This document shows positions 24,388-32,121 of a stretch of DNA of 64,000 nucleotides, one piece after another (within the stretch, counting starts at the first letter, position 1; each line of letters starts with the position of its first letter). Origin of the DNA: Allobogoriella deserti (GTDB lineage Bacteria; Actinomycetota; Actinomycetes; Actinomycetales; Actinomycetaceae); NCBI RefSeq assembly GCF_042680605.1, contig NZ_JBHUEE010000002.1, positions 310,001 through 374,000 on the forward strand, read 5' to 3'. The position numbers and the translations under genes were made by a program. The notes below the pieces were generated by a model that was not told the origin of the DNA, did no database searches, and saw only the letters and a list, made by a program, of their open reading frames with translations.

Positions 24388-24846
24388 ATGACCAGCACGG
24401 CGTCGACGCCCGCACCGGGCTTGTCCATCGGCGAGGTGGCACACCGCACGGGTATCCCCATCGAGACTCTGCGCTTCTACGACCGCAGTGGTCTGCTCGG
24501 CGATCTGTCCAGGAACTCGGCGGGGCACCGGATCTTCGACGAACGTGCGATGGGGCTGCTGGACGTCGTCGTGCGGTTGCGACGTACCGGCATGCCGGTC
24601 GACGACGTGCGTGGTTTCGTCGACCTCGTGCGCGACGACCGGGGCATCCCCGATCGCATCGCCCTGCTGACCGCGCACCGCGAACGGGTGGCCGCGACCA
24701 TCTCTCAACTGCAGGCGGACCTGGCAGTCGTGGACTGGAAGATCGCCGCCTACACCGCAATCGACAGGGGCGGTGAGCCACCGGAGCCGCCACCCGGGTG
24801 GCCGGCTCCCGGGGCGCCGCTCCCCCACCCCGACGAGCTCGGGTGA
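24388..24846 (+). CDS. MerR-family transcriptional regulator
   Basis: A 152-residue MerR regulator. The winged HTH is LSIGEVAHRTGIPIETLRFYDRSGLL ... NSAGHRIFDERAMGLLDVVVRLRRTGMPVDDVRGFVDLV, followed by the long dimerisation helix (RERVAATISQLQADLAVVDWKIAAYTAID). The C-terminal tail is Pro-rich and has no conserved metal-binding cysteines, so it belongs to the organic-effector class rather than the metal sensors. The ATG at 24388 has GGAGGATG in front. A dyad with long spacer just upstream suggests autoregulation. It converges with the TetR gene after 9 bp; the SDR genes beyond are possible targets. Confidence 0.9.
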   Translation: MTSTASTPAPGLSIGEVAHRTGIPIETLRFYDRSGLLGDLSRNSAGHRIFDERAMGLLDVVVRLRRTGMPVDDVRGFVDLVRDDRGIPDRIALLTAHRERVAATISQLQADLAVVDWKIAAYTAIDRGGEPPEPPPGWPAPGAPLPHPDELG

Positions 24847-24855
24847 CACCCTGGT

Positions 24856-25560
24856 TCAGCTGCGCGCGTGCGCGATCCTGTCCAGCCACTCACCCATCAG
24901 CCTGCGCTCGGCGTCGGTGAGTTCGGCAAGACCGTCCAGGCCGGCCCGCAACGTAACGGCCGCCGCGACAGGCGCTCCGTGACCTGCGTCATCGGCGCGG
25001 TCGCCGTCGGTGGTGATGGCCTCGATCACGGCCTCCCGGGCCAAGGTGGACAGGCCGGCGTCGCGCTCGGCCTCCGGCAGACCGATGAGGGAGAACACCG
25101 CGCCGCGCCCCGCCGCGTGGACGAGCTGCGCCGCCCGCGCCTCGGGCACAGCGAGCCGTCCGGCTTCGGCCACCCGGTGGACGATGCCCGCCAGAATCTC
25201 GTCCGCGCGCCGTTCCGCGGACGACCTCCTCGCGTCAGGACGGGGCGAGCCGTAGATCGCGGCGTAGATGGCCGGGTTCTCCAGGCCGAACTCGATGTGC
25301 AGGTCCCAGCCACGGCGCAGATCCTCCACCGGGTCCTCGCTGGGGGCCTGAGCTACCTTGCTGTCGAGATAGGCGGCCATGCCGTGGCCGACGACGGCAT
25401 CGAGCAGCTGATCCTTGTCGCCGAACAACCGGTAGATCGTCGGCGCGTGGACCCCGGCAGCCGCACTCACGGCGCGGGTGGTCATCGCGGCCGGCCCGCC
25501 GTCCGCCAGGAGCTTCATGCCCGCCTGGATGATGCGCTCTCGTGGGTCGTCCGTGGCCAT
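24856..25560 (-). CDS. TetR-family regulator
   Basis: A 234-residue TetR regulator: DPRERIIQAGMKLLADGGPAAMTTRAVSAAAGVHAPTIYRLFGDKDQLLDAVVGHGM is the HTH region, followed by a ligand domain with a TetR_C-like ending. The ATG at 25560 has no ribosome site, but a TACCAT -10 hexamer ends 7 bp before it, so it may be made from a leaderless message. An imperfect palindrome GTTATCGATGGTAAC (25562-25576) overlaps that promoter, fitting autorepression. The frame is also open upstream to an ATG at 25722 with a good ribosome site, giving a possible 288-residue form that begins with an SDR-like N-terminus. It is divergent from two SDR genes that it probably controls. Confidence 0.9.
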   Translation of the reverse strand: MATDDPRERIIQAGMKLLADGGPAAMTTRAVSAAAGVHAPTIYRLFGDKDQLLDAVVGHGMAAYLDSKVAQAPSEDPVEDLRRGWDLHIEFGLENPAIYAAIYGSPRPDARRSSAERRADEILAGIVHRVAEAGRLAVPEARAAQLVHAAGRGAVFSLIGLPEAERDAGLSTLAREAVIEAITTDGDRADDAGHGAPVAAAVTLRAGLDGLAELTDAERRLMGEWLDRIAHARS

Positions 25561-25561
25561 G

Positions 25562-25576
25562 TTATCGATGGTAACA
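25562..25576 (-). promoter_or_regulatory. Imperfect palindrome at the TetR start (putative operator)
   Basis: GTTATCGATGGTAAC matches itself in reverse complement at 5 of 7 positions per half and overlaps the -10-like TACCAT read toward the TetR start at 25560. A similar half, GTTAGCGATGG, occurs on the minus strand near 25942-25953, ahead of the SDR genes. Confidence 0.45.
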
Positions 25577-25589
25577 GCACACCGCTTGC

Positions 25590-25722
25590 AACAGTTCGCG
25601 AGGACGTTGCCGGTTACCTCGGCGGCGCCGTGGACGACGGCGGTCGCCGCAGCCAGACCGATGCCGCTGGTGCCGCCGGTGAGGATGGTGGTACGAGCCC
25701 CGCTCGCGGCTTGAGGTGCCAT
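25590..25722 (-). pseudogene. Remnant of an SDR gene N-terminus, in frame with TetR
   Basis: From an ATG at 25722 with AGAAGG eight bases upstream, the reading frame begins MAPQAASGARTTILTGGTSG, where TGGTSGIG is the SDR cofactor motif. It then jumps after about 30 residues to unrelated sequence and runs without a stop into the TetR coding region. The rest of an SDR (NNAG, YxxxK) is absent, so this looks like a gene gutted by an internal deletion. Whether it still produces an N-terminally extended regulator is unclear. Confidence 0.6.
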
Positions 25723-26040
25723 GGTCGTGCCCTTCTCGAGTCGTCGCCGCGACGACCGCCGTCGCGGCACGATCCAGCCTGGTCGCACCCTGTGAGACTG
25801 TGAATGCTTGTTCATCGCTGATTCTTGCGCGAGAGTCCAGAGCACGGGTGACCAGGTTGTCCGGGAGACTAGTACCAGTGTTAACGCTCCGGGGGTTGCA
25901 TCGCTAGCAGTTCGCGCTACCATTGGTAGTGCGAATGTGATTCCATCGCTAACACGTCGTCGGTGTCCGCCCGGCGACTGCACCCCTTGCCGGCCCCTTC
26001 CAGACCGGCACCCCACTCCACTCGCGAAGGAAGCAACCCC
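25723..26040. other. Intergenic region with a 25-bp near-perfect palindrome
   Basis: No gene is seen in these 318 bp. At 25911-25935 the sequence reads TTCGCGCTACCA-T-TGGTAGTGCGAA, a 25-bp palindrome with a single mismatched pair, about 105 bp before the SDR start. The flanks hold direct copies of CATCGCTA(G/A)C about 45 bp apart. This is probably the operator region for the downstream SDR genes, bound by the divergent TetR regulator or the MerR protein. Confidence 0.55.
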
Positions 26041-26793
26041 ATGACCAGTACTGACACCGCCCCGAGCGACTCACGCGTCGCCCTGATCACGGGCGCGTCC
26101 GGCGGGATCGGCAAGGCCGTCGCCGAGCGGCTCGCGGCCGAGGGCTACGCGGTCGCGGTCCACTACGCCGGGAACCAGCAGAAGGCCGAGACACTCGCCG
26201 CAGCGATCACGGCCGCCGGTGGGCGTGCCATCGCCGTCGGCGGTGACGTCGCCGACGAGACCGCCATGGCCGCCGCGTTCGACGCGGCCGAGTCCGCCTT
26301 CGGTGGCGTCGACGTCGTGGTGAACGCGGCCGGGATCATGATCCTCTCTCCGATCGCCTCGTTGGATCTCGACGACCTGGACCGGATGCACCGCACGAAC
26401 ATCCGCGGGACCTTCGTGGTCTCTCAGCTCGCCGCCAACCGCGTGCGTGCGGGCGGCGCGATCGTCAACGTCTCCACGTCGGTCACACGCACGCAACTGC
26501 CCTCCTACGGCGGCTACGTGGCCTCGAAGGCGGCCGTGGAGGGGCTCGGACTGATCCTCGCCCGCGAGCTGCGGGGCAGGGACATCACCGTCAACACGGT
26601 CGCCCCCGGGCCGACCGCCACCGCGTTGTTCCTCGAGGGTAAGAGTGAGGAGCTGATCGAGCAGCTCGCGGGGATGAACCCGATGAACCGGCTCGGCGAA
26701 CCGGAGGACATCGCGGAGACCGTGGCCTTCCTCGCCGGTCCGGCGCGCTGGGTCAACGGTCAGACGATCTTCACCAACGGCGGTATGGCCTGA
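26041..26793 (+). CDS. SDR-family oxidoreductase (classical, FabG-like)
   Basis: A 250-residue classical SDR with VALITGASGGIGKAVAERL (NADP-binding TGxxxGIG), VVVNAAGIM, IVNVSTSV (Ser) and the active-site YGGYVASKAAVEG (Tyr-x-x-x-Lys). The ending WVNGQTIFTNGGMA is typical of 3-oxoacyl reductase-like SDRs. The ATG at 26041 has GAAGGAAG in front. It is 31 bp before a second SDR and divergent from a TetR gene, the usual setting for a xenobiotic-responsive reductase pair. Substrate unknown. Confidence 0.92.
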   Translation: MTSTDTAPSDSRVALITGASGGIGKAVAERLAAEGYAVAVHYAGNQQKAETLAAAITAAGGRAIAVGGDVADETAMAAAFDAAESAFGGVDVVVNAAGIMILSPIASLDLDDLDRMHRTNIRGTFVVSQLAANRVRAGGAIVNVSTSVTRTQLPSYGGYVASKAAVEGLGLILARELRGRDITVNTVAPGPTATALFLEGKSEELIEQLAGMNPMNRLGEPEDIAETVAFLAGPARWVNGQTIFTNGGMA

Positions 26794-26824
26794 GCCGTAC
26801 GGGAGGAGGAGGGAGGCCGTTCGG

Positions 26825-27643
26825 ATGAGCAAGATCTGGTTCATCACCGGCGCCTCGCGCGGTTTGGGTCGCTCGTTCGCCGAAGCCGCGCTCGGGCAGG
26901 GCGACCGGGTGGTGGCGACCGCGCGCCACGTCGACGGCCTGCAGGGTCTGGTCGACAACTACGGTGACGCGGTCCTGCCACTCGAGCTCGACGTCACCGA
27001 CAAGGCCGCCGTCGAGAAAGCGGTCGAGCGGGCGATCGACCACGTCGGGCCCCTAGACGTCGTCGTCAACAACGCTGGCTACGGCCTCTTCGGTGCCGTC
27101 GAAGAGATCACCGAACACCAGCTGCGGGACCAGCTGGAGACGAACCTGTTCGGGGTGCTGTTCGTGACCCAGGCCGTCCTTCCCCACCTACGCACGAAGG
27201 GGTCGGGTCACATCATCCAAGTCTCGACGATGGGTGGCGTGATGGCCGTGCCGCTCATGGGCGGCTACCACGCGTCGAAGTGGGCGTTGGAAGGTCTCAG
27301 CGAGTCCCTGGCGCGGGAGGTCGCCGGCTTCGGGATCACGGTCACCCTGGTCGAACCGGGGCCGTACGGCACGGACTGGGCCGGCTCCTCGGCCGTGCGA
27401 GCCGCACCGAACGGCGTCTACGACGAGCTGCGCGAGCGGCTCGAGGCGAGGCGGAGCGGCTGGACGCCGGGCAACCCGGATGCCGCCGGTCAGGCGCTCT
27501 TGGAAATCGCGAACTCCGACGATCCACCGCTGCGCGTGTTCTTCGGAACGATCGCACCGGAGCTGGTCCGATCGGCCTACGCCGACCGGCTCGAGACGTG
27601 GGGCGAGTGGGACGAACTCGCCGCTCGCGCTCAGGGGAACTGA
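26825..27643 (+). CDS. SDR-family oxidoreductase
   Basis: A 272-residue SDR with IWFITGASRGLGRSFAEAAL, VVVNNAGYGLFG, IIQVSTMGGV (Ser) and YHASKWALEGLSESLA (Tyr-x-x-x-Lys). The C-terminal region EPGPYGTDWAGSS and RADRLETW-like ending place it with the SDR oxidoreductases often found as a downstream partner. GGAGGAGGGAGG lies just before the ATG. It is co-transcribed with the preceding SDR and followed by a strong hairpin terminator. Confidence 0.92.
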   Translation: MSKIWFITGASRGLGRSFAEAALGQGDRVVATARHVDGLQGLVDNYGDAVLPLELDVTDKAAVEKAVERAIDHVGPLDVVVNNAGYGLFGAVEEITEHQLRDQLETNLFGVLFVTQAVLPHLRTKGSGHIIQVSTMGGVMAVPLMGGYHASKWALEGLSESLAREVAGFGITVTLVEPGPYGTDWAGSSAVRAAPNGVYDELRERLEARRSGWTPGNPDAAGQALLEIANSDDPPLRVFFGTIAPELVRSAYADRLETWGEWDELAARAQGN

Positions 27644-27651
27644 CGGGCATT

Positions 27652-27682
27652 CGGCCCGGGTCCGTGCGATGGGCCCGGGCCG
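27652..27682 (+). terminator. Hairpin terminator after the SDR pair
   Basis: CGGCCCGGGTCC (27652-27663) pairs with GGGCCCGGGCCG (27671-27682) over 12 positions with one G-T wobble and a 7-nt loop, beginning 8 bp after the SDR stop. It lacks a clear T-run but is strongly structured. Confidence 0.7.
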
Positions 27683-27888
27683 CGCTGTTCGGACATTCAC
27701 GCTACAGACGCGCGGTGCCACCGAGCTTCTCGACTCCTGACCGAACGGGACCGAGAAAGGGAGGCGGCCGAACCGTCGACCGAGTGCCCGGCCACTCGTG
27801 CAGCACCGGATCGTCCGTGACCGGCCGCCCGCCCCCCAGCCAGCACTGGCCGAAGAGCTCTCCGGCCTCGACCACCGCGCCGGCCACG

Positions 27889-28299
27889 TCAGCGGCGGCG
27901 GAGCCAGGCCTTGACGGCCTTTTCCGTCCGGCGATTGCGTTCGCGCAACGGACGCGCCCATCGCGGGTAGACCGCGTCCGGCAACGGGACGAACGGCAGG
28001 AGCACGATCACCAGGGCCAGGAACAACAGAGCTGCGATCGGAAGGGCCACCAGCATCAGGTACGTACCGACCACCGGGAGAGCAGTCATGGTGAAGCACC
28101 AGCACATCCCGCCGATCACGGGGGCACCGAGGACTGTCATCCGCTCGTCCCGCCTGAAGCTGCCGAACTCGTTGCCCATCCACGTCCGCGCGGCGGGCGA
28201 GCGTCCCCGGCGCGCCCGGACGGAGTAGCCGATCAAGGCCAGACCGATGACGAAGGTTCCCGCGGACACCAGCAGGCGGGTGAGCATCGGGCCATCCAT
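27889..28299 (-). CDS. Small membrane protein, function unknown
   Basis: A 136-residue protein with three hydrophobic stretches: TRLLVSAGTFVIGLALIGYS at the N-terminus, and two in the middle (VLGAPVIGGMCWCFTMTALPVVGTYLMLVALPIAALLFLALVIVLLPF). It ends in a basic tail. I do not recognise the family. It is monocistronic, lies between the SDR terminator and tRNA-Ala, and has no informative neighbours. Confidence 0.65.
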   Translation of the reverse strand: MDGPMLTRLLVSAGTFVIGLALIGYSVRARRGRSPAARTWMGNEFGSFRRDERMTVLGAPVIGGMCWCFTMTALPVVGTYLMLVALPIAALLFLALVIVLLPFVPLPDAVYPRWARPLRERNRRTEKAVKAWLRRR

Positions 28300-28329
28300 C
28301 CGCCCAGGATCCCATGTCCGAAGTTTCGG

Positions 28330-28402
28330 TGGAGCTAGCGGGATTCGAACCCGCGACCTTCTCGTTGCGAACGAGACGCGCTACCAACTGCGCCATAGCC
28401 CC
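28330..28402 (-). tRNA. tRNA-Ala (anticodon CGC)
   Basis: A 73-nt tRNA on the minus strand: acceptor stem GGGGCTA pairs with TAGCTCC (discriminator A), anticodon loop TTCGCAA with CGC at positions 34-36, and a GCGGG-TTCGAAT-CCCGC T-arm. CCA is not encoded. It reads the Ala codon GCG, heavily used here. Confidence 0.96.
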
Positions 28403-28532
28403 GCGTGCTCGCCAAGAGCAGGAACCAGGCTAGCACCGAGGCGGAGGCGAACGTGAAGTCCGGACGGCGCCGAGCCACTCGACGCGACGCATCTCACAGG
28501 TCACAGGTGACGCACCGGCGCGACCGGTCACG

Positions 28533-29969
28533 TCAGCTCGGGTCGCGCCACCCGCGCTCGAACGGCAGGCGCCAGGTGAAGGGCGCGATGAGCTGGTGGA
28601 TCTGGTTCGGCCCCCACGAGCCTTGCCGGTACGGGCGGACGACGGGCGGGTTCTCCAGCAGCGGAGTGGAGATCTCCCACAGTCGCTCGATGCCGCGGGC
28701 CGAAGTGAACAGCGTTTTGTCCCCGCGCGCGGCGTCGTAGATGAGGCGCTCGTACGCCTCCAGCACCGCGCCGGCCCACCCGGTCTCGGTCATCGTGAAC
28801 TGCATCGACAGCTTGTCGAGCTTCATCCCCGGCCCAGGGCGCTTGCCGTAGAACGACAACGACATTCGCGGGTGGTCGGACAGGTCGAACGTCAGGTGGT
28901 CGGGCCCGTGGTCCCCGACGCCGGAGTGACGCGGGAACATCGACCGCGGCGGCTCCTTGAACGCGATGGAGATGATCCGCGCGCTCTCCGCCATCCGTTT
29001 GCCGGTGCGCAGGTAGAACGGCACGCCGGCCCAGCGCCAGTTGTCGATGTAGCACTTCAGCGCGATGAACGTCTCGGTCTCCGACTCCGGAGCCACGCCC
29101 TCGAGATCGCGGTACCCGTCGTACTGGCCGCGAACCACGTCCGCCGGGTCGATCGGCGAGATCGAGCGGAAGACCTTGCCCTTCTCCTCCTGGATGCCCT
29201 CCGGCGTCAGCGACGTCGGAGGCTCCATCGCCGTGATCGCGAGGACCTGGAACAGGTGCGTCACCACCATGTCCCGGTACGCGCCCGTGGCCTCGTAGAA
29301 CTCGGCACGCTGAGCTAGGCCGAGATCCTCAGGCACGTCGATCTGGACGTGGTCGATGTGGCTGCGGTGCCAGATCGGCTCGAACAGCCCGTTGGCGAAG
29401 CGGAACGCGAGGATGTTCTGCGCGGCCTCCTTCCCGAGGAAATGGTCGATCCGGTAGATCTGCTCCTCGGTGAAGACCTCGTGCAGCCGCTGATTGAGCT
29501 GCTTGGCGCTCTCCAGGTCAGTGCCGAAGGGCTTCTCCATGACGATCCGGCTGCCGTCGACCAGGCCCGACTCCTCCAGGGTGCGCACCACGGCCATGGC
29601 GGCCTTCGGCGGAACGCTGAGGTAGTGCATGCGCGTGACGTTGCCGTCGAGTCCGGCCTCGGCCTTCTCGACGGCAGCCCGCAGCCCGGAGGCGCCCTCG
29701 GCACCTGGCGCCCAGTGCAGCCGCTCCGAGAACGCCGACCACGCCTCCCGTTCGACGTCGGATCCGCCGAACTCCTCGACCGCTCCTCGTGCGAAGTCGA
29801 TGAACGACTCGTCCGTGTGCTCGTCCAGCGACGTTCCCACCACCTGGACGTCCCGCAGCAGGCCCGTCTGAAAGAGGTGCAGCAGACCGGGAATCAGTTT
29901 GCGGCGCGAGAGGTCACCGGTCGCTCCGAACAGGACCACGGTCGTAGGTCTGACCGTCACATCGTCCAC
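28533..29969 (-). CDS. zwf: Glucose-6-phosphate 1-dehydrogenase
   Basis: A 478-residue G6PD of the oxidative pentose phosphate pathway. The NADP site GATGDLSRRKLIPGLLHL is at residues 14-31, the active-site RIDHFLGKE (with His) is about residue 170, and the downstream KPFGTDLESAK (RAAVEK/EKPF region) is intact. The start is ATG at 29969 with the MDDVTVRPTTVVLFG opening. It is monocistronic with 130 bp of empty sequence toward tRNA-Ala and 136 bp toward sepX. This lone zwf, without the usual tkt-tal-opcA-pgl neighbours, may be one of two copies in the genome (inference). Confidence 0.95.
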   Translation of the reverse strand: MDDVTVRPTTVVLFGATGDLSRRKLIPGLLHLFQTGLLRDVQVVGTSLDEHTDESFIDFARGAVEEFGGSDVEREAWSAFSERLHWAPGAEGASGLRAAVEKAEAGLDGNVTRMHYLSVPPKAAMAVVRTLEESGLVDGSRIVMEKPFGTDLESAKQLNQRLHEVFTEEQIYRIDHFLGKEAAQNILAFRFANGLFEPIWHRSHIDHVQIDVPEDLGLAQRAEFYEATGAYRDMVVTHLFQVLAITAMEPPTSLTPEGIQEEKGKVFRSISPIDPADVVRGQYDGYRDLEGVAPESETETFIALKCYIDNWRWAGVPFYLRTGKRMAESARIISIAFKEPPRSMFPRHSGVGDHGPDHLTFDLSDHPRMSLSFYGKRPGPGMKLDKLSMQFTMTETGWAGAVLEAYERLIYDAARGDKTLFTSARGIERLWEISTPLLENPPVVRPYRQGSWGPNQIHQLIAPFTWRLPFERGWRDPS

Positions 29970-30105
29970 TGTGCCCTCCTGACGTGTCCGGCAGATGACG
30001 CGCCCGGAACGTCCGCGCTGGTCCGTCCGCGACGCCCACGGCCCTCACAGTCTCTCGGCAGAGGTGCCCGCCGGGCCAGTGGGTCAGGCCGACCGCCCGA
30101 CAGGG

Positions 30106-31332
30106 TCAGGCGCCGGCCGCCCGACGGCGGGCAAGCACCTCGTCGAGATTCAGCGCCGGCGCCGCCGGCTCCTCCTCCGCTCGCGTCGCCTCCGGCGTCG
30201 ACCCGGGGCTCGAGGGTCGCTGCGGGACGGCGGCCGAGGGCGATTCCTCCTCAGGCACGTACGGCTCGACGTCGCGACGCGGCGCAACCGGCTTGAGCGT
30301 GTACGACGGCGCGGGCACCGGGACCGGGGTCCACTGCTGCAGGGCTGGCGCCGGCTCTTCCTGGGCCAACGGGCCCTCGTCCGCGGGGGCACGGCCGGGC
30401 GCCCGCGGCTCGGGCTCAAGGGGCGTCGTGTCCGCGGGAGGCGCCGGCGTCGAAGCCTCCTGCGCGACTGGCCTCTCGGCGCCCAGGGGCGTACCGGCCT
30501 CGGCAGGTGCGCTGGCCCGGCGCGACTCGGAGGTCCCCGCCGGGACAGCCACCTCGTCGGCCACACCGACCAATTCCGTCGGGCGCTTGCCGTGGTGGAC
30601 CGGCGCATCGGCGCGCGAGACGGTGCCGGCCCCGGACCGGGCGACCGGTCGAGGCCGCGCCGTCGGCCGGTGAGCCGCCGTCGGCCGGGGACGTGCCGCC
30701 GACGGGGCGGCCACCGACGTCGCGGAACGCGCGGGCGCATCCTTCCGCTCGCGTGGCGCGCCTCCGCGCACCGCCTTCAGCCGCGACTCGAGCCGAGCCA
30801 TCTCGGCGCGGTCGCGCCGATCGTTCGCACGAGCCTTGACGGCCGCCCGGCGGCCGAGCACGAGGACGGTGGCCAGGAGCAGTGACGGTGCGAGGGCGAC
30901 GGGCCACGGCAGCAGCGCGGCGCCGGCAGCGGCCCACGCGGCTCCGGTCAGCACCAGGAGCGCGAGGGTCAGGACGAGGCGGCGCCGCGCGGCAGCAGCA
31001 CGCCGGGAGACTCGGGCGGCCCGGGCGGCGCGCGCGGCGGCCAGCGCGCGTGCGTCGTCAATGACGCGCTCGCTGCGGGCTCGGGGCGGTGTCATGGTGC
31101 CCTCCGGTCGTCGGGCGGCGGACGTGTGCAGATGCGGTGTGGCACCGGTGGTGTGCCCCCGGGAGTTCCGGTCCCGCGGTGCGGCGCCGGTGGCGACGAT
31201 CCTCAGATCACCGGAGAACCGGTCGTCGACTCGCGAGTCGAGCAGCACCTGCCGGGACCGCACCAGGTGCGGGAGCAGATAGCCGAGGAGGATCAAGGTC
31301 AGCGCGGCGACCACGTATCCCTGAAGCTCCAC
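30106..31332 (-). CDS. sepX: SepX/GlpR-like membrane protein (cell division)
   Basis: A 408-residue protein with an N-terminal membrane segment (YVVAALTLILLGYLLPHLV), a second hydrophobic hairpin about residues 120-155, and a long Ala/Pro/Arg-rich, probably disordered C-terminal half ending LNLDEVLARRRAAGA. The opening ...SRQVLLDSRVDDRFSGDLRIV and its place beside rimJ, the MoeA-like gene, galU and the folate ligase match the actinobacterial protein SepX (Streptomyces) / GlpR (Corynebacterium). That protein is the membrane receptor for the gephyrin-like Glp at the division site. Only the synteny and N-terminus support this; the C-terminus is poorly conserved. Confidence 0.75.
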   Translation of the reverse strand: MELQGYVVAALTLILLGYLLPHLVRSRQVLLDSRVDDRFSGDLRIVATGAAPRDRNSRGHTTGATPHLHTSAARRPEGTMTPPRARSERVIDDARALAAARAARAARVSRRAAAARRRLVLTLALLVLTGAAWAAAGAALLPWPVALAPSLLLATVLVLGRRAAVKARANDRRDRAEMARLESRLKAVRGGAPRERKDAPARSATSVAAPSAARPRPTAAHRPTARPRPVARSGAGTVSRADAPVHHGKRPTELVGVADEVAVPAGTSESRRASAPAEAGTPLGAERPVAQEASTPAPPADTTPLEPEPRAPGRAPADEGPLAQEEPAPALQQWTPVPVPAPSYTLKPVAPRRDVEPYVPEEESPSAAVPQRPSSPGSTPEATRAEEEPAAPALNLDEVLARRRAAGA

Positions 31333-31418
31333 GCTCCAACGCTAGGCGCCGAACGACGGCGTTCCGGCGAGCACTGCCGGTGTGTCTCACACAGATGTGA
31401 TTTACTCGCGCGTTCCGG

Positions 31419-31500
31419 CCGGTCGGCACGACTTTGACCACTCGGCACAACATTGACCACTCGGCAGACCTTTGACGACTCGGCACAACTTTGACGAGTC
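31419..31500 (-). repeat. Four tandem 19-bp repeats ending in GACCGG, after rimJ
   Basis: Read on the minus strand from 31500, four contiguous 19-bp units follow the pattern GA(C/G)TCGTCAAAGTTGTGCC with a few changes: 31482-31500, 31463-31481, 31444-31462 and 31425-31443. They are followed by GACCGG at 31419-31424. The array begins 12 bp after the rimJ stop. The same unit with the same GACCGG end occurs at 61678-61721 after serC. Some neighbouring units can pair as GACTCG...CGAGTC hairpins. Purpose unknown. Confidence 0.85.
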
Positions 31501-31512
31501 GCCGGTTGGCGG

Positions 31513-32121
31513 TCAGAGGCGGACAGCGTGCCCTCGCTCGCGCAACCGGCGCACCAGGCCGCCCGGCACCTCCTCGGCCGTCAGGGCGAAGGAGCGGTGG
31601 TCGCGCCAGTCGCCGGCAATATGCAGGAAGCGCCGTCGCAGCCCTTCGTCGCGGAACCCGAGCTTGTCCACCACCCGCAACGAGGGCGCGTTCTCCGGGC
31701 GGATGTTGATCTCGATGCGGTGCAGCCCGAGCTCGAACCAGGCGTAGTCGCAGGCCATGGCGACGGCCATCGGCGTGATGCCACGGCCTGCCATGTGACG
31801 GCTGATCCAGTAGCCCACGGACGCGGACCAGAACGAGCCGCGCACGATGGTCGAGACCGAGAGCTGGCCGATCAGCTCGTCACCGACGTCGACGACGAAC
31901 GGCAGACCGGTCCCGTCCCGGCCGTGCACCCGCAGGTCTCGCACGTACGCGGCGAACGACTCCGGCGGCTCACCACCGGGCGACGTCGCCTCCCAGCGCT
32001 GCAGCCAGCCCGTGTTCTCGGCGCGCAACCGCTGCCACTGCGCGCGGTCTCGCCGGCGCAGCGGCCGGAGGGTGACGCCCTCCTCCGTGAGTGTCACCGG
32101 CCACCGCCCGGCGCTGCGCAT
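31513..32121 (-). CDS. rimJ: GNAT N-acetyltransferase (RimJ-like)
   Basis: A 202-residue GNAT acetyltransferase with the RimJ layout: VTLRPLRRRDRAQWQRLRAEN, GQLSVSTIVRGSFWSASVGYWI and the acetyl-CoA loop AGRGITPMAVAMACDYAWFELGLHRIEINIRPENAPSLRVVDKLGF. It may acetylate ribosomal protein N-termini or another substrate. The ATG shares one base with the TGA of the MoeA-like gene (TGATG), so it is the third gene of galU-glp-rimJ. Directly downstream is the four-unit repeat array, then sepX on the same strand. Confidence 0.9.
   Translation of the reverse strand: MRSAGRWPVTLTEEGVTLRPLRRRDRAQWQRLRAENTGWLQRWEATSPGGEPPESFAAYVRDLRVHGRDGTGLPFVVDVGDELIGQLSVSTIVRGSFWSASVGYWISRHMAGRGITPMAVAMACDYAWFELGLHRIEINIRPENAPSLRVVDKLGFRDEGLRRRFLHIAGDWRDHRSFALTAEEVPGGLVRRLRERGHAVRL

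Noticed and set aside
27188..28396. 402-codon minus-strand frame through the second SDR and tRNA-Ala
   Set aside because: It is antisense to a clear SDR and runs through the tRNA gene; no protein-like motifs.
28403..28532. Gene or RNA between tRNA-Ala and zwf
   Set aside because: Nothing with coding character or conserved RNA structure is visible.
31419..31500. CRISPR array
   Set aside because: Units are contiguous without unique spacers, only 19 bp long, and no cas genes are present.
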